From Alexandriicola marinus (GTDB lineage: Bacteria > Pseudomonadota > Alphaproteobacteria > Rhodobacterales > Rhodobacteraceae): DNA of 64,000 nucleotides. The stretch is taken from contig NZ_RBVZ01000009.1 of NCBI RefSeq assembly GCF_004000435.1, positions 31,857-95,856 on the forward strand. Reading direction: 5' to 3'. The position numbers and the translations under genes were made by a program. The notes beneath the pieces are model-generated. The model saw only the letters and a program-made list of their open reading frames with translations. It did no database searches and was not told the origin of the DNA. Below, piece by piece: positions 20,855-29,465 of the stretch. Each line of letters opens with the position of its first letter. The stretch's first letter is position 1.

Positions 20855-21816
20855 AATACTACGTTGCAGGCCATCGCGGCATGGTGGGGGGCGCGATCCT
20901 GCGCCGGCTTCAGGCGCGCGGCGAGGCGGAGATCGTCACCCGGACCTCGGCCGAGCTCGACCTGACCGATCAGGCCGCCGTGCGGGCCTTCATGGAGGCC
21001 GAACGGCCCGATGTGGTGATCCTGGCCGCGGCCAAGGTGGGGGGCATCCATGCCAACAACACCTACCCGGCCCAGTTCATCTATGAGAACCTGATGATCG
21101 AGTGCAACGTGATCCACCAGGCCCATGCGGCCGGTGTCCAGCGTCTGCTGCAACTGGGATCGTCCTGCATCTACCCGCGCGAGGCCGCCCAGCCGATGCG
21201 CGAAGACGCGCTTCTGACAGGCGTGCTGGAGCCCACGAACGAGCCCTATGCCGTGGCCAAGATCGCGGGCATCAAGCTGTGCGAAAGCTACAACCGGCAA
21301 TATGGCCGGGATTACCGGTCCGTCATGCCCACGAACCTTTACGGGCCGGGTGACAATTTCCATCCCGAGAATTCCCACGTCCTGCCCGCGCTGATCCGCC
21401 GGTTCCACGAGGCCGCACAAGCCGGCGCCGAGGAGGTCGTGCTGTGGGGCACCGGCAAACCGATGCGCGAGTTCCTGCATGTGGACGACATGGCCGAAGC
21501 CTCGCTTTTCGTGCTCGACCTCGATGCCGAAACCTATGCCGCCAATACCGAGCCGATGCTGAGCCACATCAACGTGGGCACCGGCACGGATGTGACGATC
21601 CGGGAGCTTGCCGACATGGTGGCCGAGATCACCGGGTTCGGTGGCCGCATCGTACAGGACATCTCGAAACCCGATGGCACGATGAAGAAGCTGATGGATG
21701 TCAGCCGGCTTGCCGAGATGGGCTGGCGCGCCCGGATCGACCTGCGCGACGGCATCGAAAGCACCTATGCGTGGTTCCTCGACGGGCTGAAGACGGGCAC
21801 GATCCGGGCAAAGTGA
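20851..21816 (+). CDS. fcl: GDP-L-fucose synthase
   Basis: A 321-residue epimerase/reductase converting GDP-4-keto-6-deoxymannose to GDP-L-fucose. NADPH-binding [14 protein letters not shown] is at residues 7-20, the catalytic Ser region in GSSCIYP (about 105-111) and the Tyr/Lys pair in [10 protein letters not shown] (about 134). [16 protein letters not shown] is diagnostic of the family. Start and upstream stop overlap by four bases. With gmd and the phosphomannomutase at 25373 it would complete GDP-fucose synthesis from mannose-6-phosphate apart from the guanylyltransferase, which is not seen in this window. Confidence 0.96.
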   Translation: MKYYVAGHRGMVGGAILRRLQARGEAEIVTRTSAELDLTDQAAVRAFMEAERPDVVILAAAKVGGIHANNTYPAQFIYENLMIECNVIHQAHAAGVQRLLQLGSSCIYPREAAQPMREDALLTGVLEPTNEPYAVAKIAGIKLCESYNRQYGRDYRSVMPTNLYGPGDNFHPENSHVLPALIRRFHEAAQAGAEEVVLWGTGKPMREFLHVDDMAEASLFVLDLDAETYAANTEPMLSHINVGTGTDVTIRELADMVAEITGFGGRIVQDISKPDGTMKKLMDVSRLAEMGWRARIDLRDGIESTYAWFLDGLKTGTIRAK

Positions 21817-21955
21817 CGCCCGGCGCGCGCACCGGATCATTTGTCCGGGCCTGCCACCGGCGCGCCTTTGTTGCGCCATGAAAACGCCTGCCTCGTCCTC
21901 ACCATGTCCGGTTCAAGGCCAAACCGATTCCGACATGGCATAAAGAGGCAAAGTG

Positions 21956-23356
21956 ATGACGAACGCGCTCCTTCTAGGCGGCTTCAAGGCAAAACTTCAG
22001 GCGCCGGGCGCCTCTGTGATCGGCGCGGAACCAGCCGGAGGGGCGGACGAGGCACAGACAGCACGCCACCCTCTTTCCGAGATCGACGGCGGCGCGGATA
22101 ACTTCGTGTTCCGTTTCGATGGACCCGAGACGCTGGATGCCCCGGCATCCGCAGGGACCGCGGGCGGCGATGCCGAAAGCGGCCGCTGGATCGACGGAGA
22201 GAGCAGCTGGACCGCCGGCAGCTGGAGCGGCAGCGACGGCAGCGGCTGGACCGGCGGCGGCGGCGGTGGTGGCTGGACCGGCGGCAGTGGCGGCGGCTGG
22301 ACCGGGGGCGGCGGCGGCGGCGGTGGCTGGACCGGCGGCAGTGGCGGCGGCTGGACCGGGGGCGGCGGCGGCGGCGGTGGCTGGACCGGCGGCAGTGGCG
22401 GCGGCTGGACCGGGGGCGGCGGCGGCGGCGGTGGCTGGACCGGCGGCAGTGGCGGCGGCTGGACCGGTGGTGGCGGCGGCGGCTGGACCGGCGGTGGTGG
22501 CACAGACGGCGGCACCGGAGACGGCGGGGGCGGCATCGATCTGGACTGGCTCCTGCCCGTCGAGGTGACGATCATGGTGGACGGGGTCGAACGCTCCTTC
22601 GGCATCATCATGCCAAAGGATTTCGATGCCTCCGCGACCTATTCGGGCATCATGACCTTCCACGGCGGTGGCTCGATGGGCACCGATCCGACGGCGATGG
22701 CCGGCCTTGCCGACTGGTCGAGCTATGAGAACCCGCCGCAATTCATCGAGATCTTCCCCATGGCCACCGAGCAGGGCTGGGCCTGGGACGCCGATGACAC
22801 CTGGACCGATGACGTGGCCTATGTCGAGGCGCTGGTCGACGAATTGGTGGCGAACTGGAACCTGGATGCCAGCGCGCTGTTCGCGGCGGGCATCTCGGCG
22901 GGCGGCAGCATGGTGCAGAAGCTTGCACTCGAAGTGCCGGAGCTTTTTGCCGGGTATGGCGTCGTGGTCTCGAGCCTGAAGGCCACCATGGAGGCCAGCG
23001 CGGTCGCAAGCGCCACGGACGAGCCGATGATCTTCTTCCATGGCACCGCGGATACCTCTGTCCCCTATGACGGATATTACGACTGGTGGGGCAATCCGAT
23101 CCTTTACAGCGCCGAAGAGACGGTGGAATTCTTCGCCTCGCTCAATGAGACCGAGATGGGCGAATTCATCCTGCTGCCCGACGTGGCCGATGACGGGATG
23201 ACGGCACTGATGCGGGTCTCCGATGATGGCAGCATCCAGCATTATGTCATCGAGGGCGGCGACCACAGCTGGCCCGGATCTCTCGATGACTCGCCCCAGG
23301 ATATCGATGCCTCGCAGCTGATGATCGATTTCTTCAGCGAGTACGGCCTGTTCTGA
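21956..23356 (+). CDS. PHB-depolymerase-like (CE1/LpqC) esterase with WTGG repeat linker
   Basis: A 466-residue protein. Residues 1-~80 are of unknown type; about 85-185 is a Gly-rich linker with repeated WTGG units; the C-terminal ~270 residues form an alpha/beta hydrolase. Catalytic residues appear as the nucleophile in GISAGGSM (about 312), the acid in HGTADTSVP (about 361) and the histidine in GGDHSWPG (about 435); FHGGGS gives the oxyanion hole. Such LpqC/PHB-depolymerase esterases cleave polyhydroxyalkanoates or feruloyl/acetyl esters on polysaccharides. AGAGGC precedes the ATG at 21956. No classic signal peptide is visible, so the export route is unclear. Its place before the export lipoprotein suggests action on the exported glycan. 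Confidence 0.82.
   Translation: MTNALLLGGFKAKLQAPGASVIGAEPAGGADEAQTARHPLSEIDGGADNFVFRFDGPETLDAPASAGTAGGDAESGRWIDGESSWTAGSWSGSDGSGWTGGGGGGGWTGGSGGGWTGGGGGGGGWTGGSGGGWTGGGGGGGGWTGGSGGGWTGGGGGGGGWTGGSGGGWTGGGGGGWTGGGGTDGGTGDGGGGIDLDWLLPVEVTIMVDGVERSFGIIMPKDFDASATYSGIMTFHGGGSMGTDPTAMAGLADWSSYENPPQFIEIFPMATEQGWAWDADDTWTDDVAYVEALVDELVANWNLDASALFAAGISAGGSMVQKLALEVPELFAGYGVVVSSLKATMEASAVASATDEPMIFFHGTADTSVPYDGYYDWWGNPILYSAEETVEFFASLNETEMGEFILLPDVADDGMTALMRVSDDGSIQHYVIEGGDHSWPGSLDDSPQDIDASQLMIDFFSEYGLF
22271..22480. repeat. 54-bp tandem repeat encoding WTGG blocks
   Basis: Near-identical 54-bp units start at 22271, 22325, 22379 and 22433. Each encodes 18 residues of the type WTGGSGGGWTGGGGGGGG. The near identity of copies implies recent expansion; copy number probably varies between strains. 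Confidence 0.9.
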
Positions 23357-23364
23357 CCGACAGG

Positions 23365-23386
23365 GCCCGGGGGGCCACCCCCGGGC
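23365..23386 (+). terminator. GC-rich hairpin after the esterase gene
   Basis: GCCCGGGGG and CCCCCGGGC form a perfect 9-bp stem with a GCCA loop, nine bases after the esterase stop. There is no T-run, as is common in high-GC genomes, so it may act as a weak terminator or an mRNA 3' stabiliser. Confidence 0.6.
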
Positions 23387-23546
23387 GTTGCCCCGGCACG
23401 ACACACGGGGCCCGAAGCGGAGGCAAACCCCGGCAAAGGCCCCGTGGATGATTGACCCGGCGACACCGGCCCGTATGGTTCGGGCAACGCTTCGCCCGCT
23501 GGCTCTGCCACAACCCGACGGGCGCTAACCAGCCTCGGGGGGCAGT

Positions 23547-24653
23547 ATGGGTTCATTTCTTCGCGGTGTCTGGGTGCTGTTTGTCTGCACCGGTCTGGCC
23601 GCCTGTTCCCTGCCACGCGGGGCCGGTCTGCAATCCGAAGTGATCGCGGCCCAGACCGACGAGAACGGCACCGATATCTCGGATTTCGCCGTGTTTTCCG
23701 TCACCCGCAACAGCGTGGGCTATCTCAACGACTGGCCGGTGATCGGCGCGCGCGGATACAGCTGGATCAACCGGGCCGATCAGCCCGGCTCCCTGATCAT
23801 CGCGCCGGGTGACCTTGTCTCGGTCACGGTATGGGATGCCGATGAAAACTCGCTTCTGGCAGGGCCCGGGCAGCGCGTCGCCCAGTTGGAGCCGATGCGG
23901 GTGTCTTCCTCGGGATCGATTTTCCTGCCCTTCGTGGGCGATCTGCGGATCGCGGGCATGTCGCCGCAGGGCGCCCGCGCCCGGATCGAGGAACGCTATA
24001 TCGAAACCACGCCCTCGGCGCAGGTCCAGATCAACGTGGAACCGGGCCGCTCCAACACGGCCAATCTGGTCTCGGGCGTGGCCAGCCCCGGCGTCTATCC
24101 GCTCGAGGGGCGTGACGTCACGGTGCTGGAGCTGATCTCCATGGGTGGCGGGGTCCGGGACGGGCTGATCAACCCGCAGATCCGGCTGATCCGGGGCGAC
24201 GACATCTATGGCACCTCGATCGCCCGGCTCTATGACAATCCGCGGCTCGATTCCGTGCTGCGCGGCGGGGATCGGGTGATCGTCGAGGAGGAGGAGCGCT
24301 ATTTCCTTTCGCTGGGCGCAGCGGGGCAGGAATCGCGCCACATCTTCCCGGCCGATCATGTGACGGCCCTCGATGCGCTGGCCGAAATCGGCGGCGTCAC
24401 CGACAGCCGCGCCGATCCGCAGGGCATCCTGATCCTGCGCGACTATCCCCGCTCGGCCGTGGGCACCGCCCCCGGCGCGCCCCCCAAGGACAGGATGGTC
24501 TTCGTCATCGATCTGACCTCGGCCGACGGGCTGTTCAGCGCAGGCGAATTCCACATCATGTCGGGCGATCTGGTCTATGCCACCGAAAGCCCGCTGATCG
24601 TGGGCCAGACGGTTCTGGGCGTTCTGAGCACATTGCTGAACATCGCCAATTGA
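23547..24653 (+). CDS. Polysaccharide export outer-membrane lipoprotein (Wza/KpsD-like)
   Basis: A 368-residue protein with a lipoprotein signal peptide (hydrophobic stretch then TGLAACS, lipidated Cys about residue 20). A polysaccharide-export domain follows at about 80-170 (IIAPGDLVSVTVWDAD, GSIFLPFVGDLRIAG), then SLBB-like segments (GVYPLEGRDVTVLELI, and HVTALDALAEIGGV). This is the pattern of Wza/KpsD/BexD proteins, which form the outer-membrane exit pore. It would pair with the kpsE/kpsT/kpsM-like components elsewhere in the window. The next gene begins with a TTG inside its stop codon region (TTGA), so they are coupled. Confidence 0.92.
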   Translation: MGSFLRGVWVLFVCTGLAACSLPRGAGLQSEVIAAQTDENGTDISDFAVFSVTRNSVGYLNDWPVIGARGYSWINRADQPGSLIIAPGDLVSVTVWDADENSLLAGPGQRVAQLEPMRVSSSGSIFLPFVGDLRIAGMSPQGARARIEERYIETTPSAQVQINVEPGRSNTANLVSGVASPGVYPLEGRDVTVLELISMGGGVRDGLINPQIRLIRGDDIYGTSIARLYDNPRLDSVLRGGDRVIVEEEERYFLSLGAAGQESRHIFPADHVTALDALAEIGGVTDSRADPQGILILRDYPRSAVGTAPGAPPKDRMVFVIDLTSADGLFSAGEFHIMSGDLVYATESPLIVGQTVLGVLSTLLNIAN

Positions 24654-25360
24654 GCCCGGTGGCCCCCGCATCCCGGCCGGCCCGGTTCACCTATTGGAGC
24701 GGGTCGAGCCAAAGCGCCATCGCCCCCATGGCCGCAGAATGGCAGGCCGCTTTCCCGGATTTCACGATCATCGGGGATGACGAGGTCCTGCCTCTTCTGG
24801 AGGATCGTCACCCCCGGCTGGCCGGACTGTATCGCAGGCTGCGGATCCCCGCCGCGCGGAGCGATATCGCCCGGCTGGCCTGGCTCGAGGCCCATGGCGG
24901 GTTCTATGTCGACGCCCATGCCGGGCTGCGCGACGCGGCCGGGCTGCGCGAGTTGCTCGACACGCTGCCCGAGGGGGGCGTGGCCCTGATCGACAAGAAC
25001 CCCAGAGTGCGCGGGGAAGGTCTCTGGCCGCGCAATGGCGCCATATTCGCCCGGCCCGAAGCGCCCTTCCTGACAACCGCGCTTGCGGCGGCCACCGACA
25101 GGCTCTCTGCCCATGACCGCGCCCCCGGCACCCCCACTAGCATCTGGGAAATCAGTGGCCCGGGGCTGTTCATCAGGCTTCTGCGCGACCCCGACGCGCC
25201 GACGCAAATCGTCCCTCACTGGCAGGCATCGGTCCAGGTCCTCGACAGGGATAGCGCGCCTGTCCGGTTCTATGTCCACAAGGCTTACAGGGACAAGGCG
25301 CGGCACTGGAGCGCGCTTGAACAGGAACAGAGCCTTCTCGATCCTGCGAAGGCCGGATAG
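24650..25360 (+). CDS. GT32/capsular-synthesis-like glycosyltransferase with altered DxD
   Basis: A 236-residue protein read from a TTG at 24650 that overlaps the preceding stop. The segment ARSDIARLAWLEAHGGFYVDAHAG matches the region of GT32-type and capsular-synthesis transferases where a nucleotide sugar and metal are bound (consensus SDxxRxxxLxxxGGxYxDxD); here the motif reads DAH, so the second Asp is replaced by His. The C-terminal half (PTSIWEISGPGLFIRLL) fits the family. Length is at the short end. It may transfer a sugar onto the exported glycan; metal use may differ or the enzyme may be impaired. Confidence 0.7.
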   Translation: MSPVAPASRPARFTYWSGSSQSAIAPMAAEWQAAFPDFTIIGDDEVLPLLEDRHPRLAGLYRRLRIPAARSDIARLAWLEAHGGFYVDAHAGLRDAAGLRELLDTLPEGGVALIDKNPRVRGEGLWPRNGAIFARPEAPFLTTALAAATDRLSAHDRAPGTPTSIWEISGPGLFIRLLRDPDAPTQIVPHWQASVQVLDRDSAPVRFYVHKAYRDKARHWSALEQEQSLLDPAKAG

Positions 25361-25372
25361 GGCGCCGGCCGT

Positions 25373-26758
25373 CTAGCGGACGTGGCCCGCCAGTATCTCG
25401 AGACCCCGGGCCAGAAATTCACGCGCGGCCTGCGGGCTTTCGGCCTCGGCATAGAACCGCAGCTCGGGCGCATTGCCCGAGGGGCGCAGATGCACGATGC
25501 GGCCCGTATCGAGACTGATGCGCAGACCGTCGGTCGTATCCATGCCCGTCGCCGCACCGCCGAATTCGGCCAGGAAATCGGCGCGCGCCACCGCATCACC
25601 GACCAGCTGCGCGACAAGCGCCTGCGACCGCTCGGTCGGCACATCCTGAAGCCGGTCGGCGGCGGTAAAACGGGCGGGCTGGCGCGCCACCAGATCGGCA
25701 AGCGACAGGCCCGTCGCCCGCGCCTCGGCCAGCGGCGCCACGATGGGCAGCACGCTGTCGCGGGTCATCAGCCGCGGCAGGGGCCCGGCGGGGCCATCGG
25801 CGTCAAAGCCCAGAAGGAACCCGCCATTGGCCTCGTAGCCCACGACGCGGGCGGGACCCACCTCTTCCATCGCGGCGATCACGAAGGGAGAGCCGATCTT
25901 GGTGCGGATCACGCGCGCAAAGGCGCCCCCCGCCTCGGCCCCGGTGTTGGAAGACACGGGCGTCACCGCCACCTCTGCACCGAGGGCCGCCCCGGTGATC
26001 TGGCCCAGCACGTCGCCGGGGATCACCTCGCCCGCGGCATCGGTGACCAGCGGGCGGTCCCCGTCGCCGTCGGTCGAGACGATCGCATCGAGCCCCGCAC
26101 CCGCCGCCCATGAGGCCAGCTGGGCGCGGGTATCGGCATCGACGGCCTCGGTATCGACGGGGATGAAATGGCCCGAGCGGCCAAGTTCGGCCACATCGGC
26201 GCCAAGCGCCTCGAGCGTGGCGATCATCAGATCGCGGCCCACCGCGGAATGGGAATAGACGCCGATCCGCTGACCCGCCAGCGCATCGGGCCCGAAGGCC
26301 GTGACATAGCGCATGACAAAAGCCGCCCCCGCAGTCTCGTCGGTCACCGGATCCGGGCCGGCCTGTCCCGACGGCGCCCGACCCAGCGCACCCTGGATGG
26401 CGGCTTCGCCTGCCTTGGTCAGTTCACCGCCGGGGGTGTAGAATTTCAGCCCGTTGCGATCGGCGGGAATATGGCTTCCGGTGATCATCACCGAGGCCGC
26501 GCCCGCCGCGAAAGCCGCACCCGCAAGCGCGGGCGTCGGCACCGCGCCGCAATCGGTCACCGCGATACCCTCGGCGCGCGCCACATCCGCCACCACCGCG
26601 GCGATATCCGGCGACGAGGGGCGAAGATCACGGCCGATGAAAAGCCCGGTGCCCACCTCGCAGGAGCCGAGAAAGGCCCGGATGTAGTCGGCGACCAGAT
26701 CGGGGGTCAGTTCCGTGACAAGGCCGCGCAGGCCGCTGGTTCCGAACTTGGGGGGCAT
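25373..26758 (-). CDS. manB: Phosphomannomutase/phosphoglucomutase
   Basis: A 461-residue alpha-D-phosphohexomutase. The phosphoserine loop is TGSHIPADRNG (about 90), the metal-binding loop is DGDGDRP (about 232), the sugar-binding loop is YEANGGF (about 309) and the phosphate-binding loop is RPSGNAPELRFY (about 429). All four domains are complete. The start is the ATG of MPPKFGTSGLRG at 26758, the usual family N-terminus; the minus-strand frame continues upstream but there it is only opposite the RTX gene. It would interconvert mannose-6-phosphate and mannose-1-phosphate for GDP-mannose, feeding gmd and fcl. It converges with the GT32-like gene and is divergent from the RTX gene. Confidence 0.93.
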   Translation of the reverse strand: MPPKFGTSGLRGLVTELTPDLVADYIRAFLGSCEVGTGLFIGRDLRPSSPDIAAVVADVARAEGIAVTDCGAVPTPALAGAAFAAGAASVMITGSHIPADRNGLKFYTPGGELTKAGEAAIQGALGRAPSGQAGPDPVTDETAGAAFVMRYVTAFGPDALAGQRIGVYSHSAVGRDLMIATLEALGADVAELGRSGHFIPVDTEAVDADTRAQLASWAAGAGLDAIVSTDGDGDRPLVTDAAGEVIPGDVLGQITGAALGAEVAVTPVSSNTGAEAGGAFARVIRTKIGSPFVIAAMEEVGPARVVGYEANGGFLLGFDADGPAGPLPRLMTRDSVLPIVAPLAEARATGLSLADLVARQPARFTAADRLQDVPTERSQALVAQLVGDAVARADFLAEFGGAATGMDTTDGLRISLDTGRIVHLRPSGNAPELRFYAEAESPQAAREFLARGLEILAGHVR

Positions 26759-26977
26759 AACGATACTCCGGACAAGAAGCTTCGTGGTCCTTCTAGGCCG
26801 CGCCAGCCCGGCACCGCAACCGAATGATGAGGACCTGCAGGCCCCGGGATCCTCCGCGTTTGAATCAAGTGCCGGGCAACATCCTCCTCCCTGCCCCAAT
26901 CGCGCCCCCACGGCATCCGTGGTCGCGCGCAATTCTTTCGGGAACGAGCCGATTGTTTCCGCGGGGCGCACAGGCAA

Positions 26978-29443
26978 ATGCCGGAAATCGAATTTGTCAC
27001 CCATGTCGCGGCACAGGCGGATCCGGTCACGTCGCTGATCGGGGATCTGGTGATCCTCGATCTGGGGGGCGAGGCAGGGCCGATCCTTGTCTCGACCACG
27101 CTCTACGATGGCGGGATCGAGGTCTGGGACCTGTCCGGCCCGGCCCCCGCGGCCATCGACGGCGTGGCCTATTCGGGGCAGGCAGGCCTTGGCGGGGTGC
27201 CGGTTCTGGCGGTGATCGATACCGTCAGCGGTCCCGCCCTTCTGGCGGCCAGCGGGGCGGGCGGGGCGTTGATGCTTTACCCCGTGGAGGAGGACGGCAC
27301 GCTTGGTGCGCCGGACAACCTCGGCCAGACCATCTATGGCGCGGATCTGACCATCGCGATCACCGTGGCCCTGCCCGGCGGCAGCCAGGTCGTCTATGCG
27401 GGGCTGGCCGGGCAACCGGGCATCGCGCGGACCACCTTCGATGCCGAAGGCCGGCTTGTCAGCGAGAGTTTCACCTCCGACACCGCCGCAAGTGCCGCCG
27501 CCGATATCGCGGGGCTTGCCCATATCCGCGCGGGCGGAACGGACTGGCTGATCTCGGCCTGCGGGACCGAAAACGCCGTCACCCTGTGGGCGATCGAAGG
27601 CAACGGCGGGCTTTCGGTGACACAGACGCTGAGCGGAGAAGACGGGTTGTGGGTCTCGGCGCCATCGGCGCTGATCGCGGCTGACGCCCATGGCGCGGCC
27701 TATGCGATCCTGGCCTCGGCGGGGACGGATTCTCTCACCGTGATGCGCCTCGACGACGATGGCAGCCTGCGCATCACCGACCACCTGATCGACGATCGGA
27801 GCACACGGTTCGGCGGGGTGGCCGCGCTCGAAGTGGTGGAGATGGGCGGCCGGGTCTATGTGATCGCAGGCGGCGCCGATGACGGGATCAGCCTCTACGA
27901 GCTGATGCCCAATGGCAGGCTGCTGTCGCGGGCCCATATCGAGGACACGACCGCGATGGGGCTTGCCAATGTCAGCGCCATCGCGGCCACCGCGATCGAC
28001 GGGCGGATCGACATCTTCGTCTCTTCGGGTGTCGAACAGGGGCTCACACAGCTGAGCTATGCTCCGCCGCCTGCGGGCGAGACGCTGTTCGCCACCGCGC
28101 AGGGCGGAGCCCTCACCGGCGGGGCCCTTGCCGATATCCTGACCGGCGCACAGGGGGCGGACAGCCTGTCGGGCGGTGGCGGAGAGGACGTGATCCTCGA
28201 TGGCGGCGGGCAGGATGTGCTAACCGGCGGGGCCGGGGCGGATGTGTTCATCCTGTCGATGGACGGGTCCGAGGACCGGATCACCGATTTCGAACAGGGG
28301 GTGGACCGGATCGATCTGTCGGGCTGGTCGATGCTGCGCGACATCAGCCAGCTGCGCATCACCCAGTCCGGAACCAGCCTCCAGATCGCCTATCTCGACG
28401 AGGTGCTGATCGTCGACAGCGCGGGCGGTACGATCGATATCGCGGCCCTCGGCACGGCCGACCTGATCGACGGCTACCGCATCCTGCCCGATTACACCGA
28501 TGCCTTCACCATCGCGCCCGACGCCCCGCCGCCGGAGCCCGAACCGGAACCGGACCCCGAACCGCCCGTGGCGATCCCCGGGGAACCGCCCCCGCCCCCC
28601 CTGCCCGAAGCAGGCGATCCGGTGGGCACGGCCAGCGCAGATACGCTGACGGCCGGACCCGGCGATAGCGGGGTCTTCGGCCGGGCCGGAAACGACACGC
28701 TGACCGGCAGCGACGGTGATGACGCGCTATATGGCGAGGGGGGGGACGATCTGCTTTACGGCATGGGCGGAAATGACCTGCTCGATGGTGGCCCGGGCCG
28801 CGACCAGATGGAGGGCGGCGCCGGCCACGATACCTATCACGTCGAGAACGATCTGGATTTCGTCCTGAACGAGACCGGCTCGGGCGGGACGGACACGATC
28901 CTGGCCTGGATCAGCTATACCCTGCCCGGGAATGTCGAGTTCCTGCGCCTTCAGGGCAGCGAGGATATCCACGCCACGGGAACAGGCGGAGCCGACAACC
29001 TCGTGGGCCAGTCGGGCGACAATATCCTGACGGGCCTTGCCGGGTTCGACATCCTGACCGCCAAGGCCGGGGCCGACCGGCTGGTGGGCGGTCCGGGGCG
29101 CGACTGGCTGGTGGGTGGCGAAGGCCCGGATGTCTTCGTCTATGGGACAGCCGATGACAGCCGCCCCGGCCAGGCGAACCGGGATTTCATCAACGGCTTC
29201 GAGAACGGGGTGGACCTGATCGACCTGTCGAGCCTCGACGGCAATGGGCGGCAATCGGGCAACCAGGCTTTTGTCTGGATCGGGACAGAGCCGTTCAGCG
29301 CCTCCGGTCAATTGCGCTGGCACACATGGGGCGACAACACTTACGGGATCGTGGAGGCCGATCAGGATGGCGACGGCGAGGCGGAGTTCCAGATCTTCAT
29401 CAACCTGACGGATTACATGACCGCAGATGATTTCATTTTGTGA
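26978..29443 (+). CDS. RTX-type calcium-binding protein with N-terminal beta-propeller-like region
   Basis: An 821-residue acidic protein. The first ~350 residues contain repeated beta-strand blocks of the type GGIEVWDLSG and GGAL MLYPVEEDG, consistent with a lactonase/quinoprotein-like beta-propeller. Two hemolysin-type Ca-binding blocks follow, about 375-420 (GGGGEDVILDGGG) and 565-630 (GRAGNDTLTGSDGDDALYG), separated by a Pro/Glu-rich linker. The C-terminus ends TADDFIL, like type I secretion signals of alphaproteobacterial RTX proteins. It should be exported by an HlyB/HlyD-type system, which is absent from this window. A surface or biofilm-matrix role is likely given the capsule context. 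Confidence 0.88.
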   Translation: MPEIEFVTHVAAQADPVTSLIGDLVILDLGGEAGPILVSTTLYDGGIEVWDLSGPAPAAIDGVAYSGQAGLGGVPVLAVIDTVSGPALLAASGAGGALMLYPVEEDGTLGAPDNLGQTIYGADLTIAITVALPGGSQVVYAGLAGQPGIARTTFDAEGRLVSESFTSDTAASAAADIAGLAHIRAGGTDWLISACGTENAVTLWAIEGNGGLSVTQTLSGEDGLWVSAPSALIAADAHGAAYAILASAGTDSLTVMRLDDDGSLRITDHLIDDRSTRFGGVAALEVVEMGGRVYVIAGGADDGISLYELMPNGRLLSRAHIEDTTAMGLANVSAIAATAIDGRIDIFVSSGVEQGLTQLSYAPPPAGETLFATAQGGALTGGALADILTGAQGADSLSGGGGEDVILDGGGQDVLTGGAGADVFILSMDGSEDRITDFEQGVDRIDLSGWSMLRDISQLRITQSGTSLQIAYLDEVLIVDSAGGTIDIAALGTADLIDGYRILPDYTDAFTIAPDAPPPEPEPEPDPEPPVAIPGEPPPPPLPEAGDPVGTASADTLTAGPGDSGVFGRAGNDTLTGSDGDDALYGEGGDDLLYGMGGNDLLDGGPGRDQMEGGAGHDTYHVENDLDFVLNETGSGGTDTILAWISYTLPGNVEFLRLQGSEDIHATGTGGADNLVGQSGDNILTGLAGFDILTAKAGADRLVGGPGRDWLVGGEGPDVFVYGTADDSRPGQANRDFINGFENGVDLIDLSSLDGNGRQSGNQAFVWIGTEPFSASGQLRWHTWGDNTYGIVEADQDGDGEAEFQIFINLTDYMTADDFIL

Positions 29444-29465
29444 AATTAGAACATTTTTTATGATT

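Noticed and set aside
21825..21880. Possible terminator after fcl
   Set aside because: CCGGA/TCCGG around 21832-21850 gives only a 5-bp stem without T-run; too weak to call.
26759..27937. Minus-strand upstream extension of the phosphomannomutase frame
   Set aside because: It is antisense to the RTX gene and the mutase family starts at 26758; the extension has no family resemblance.
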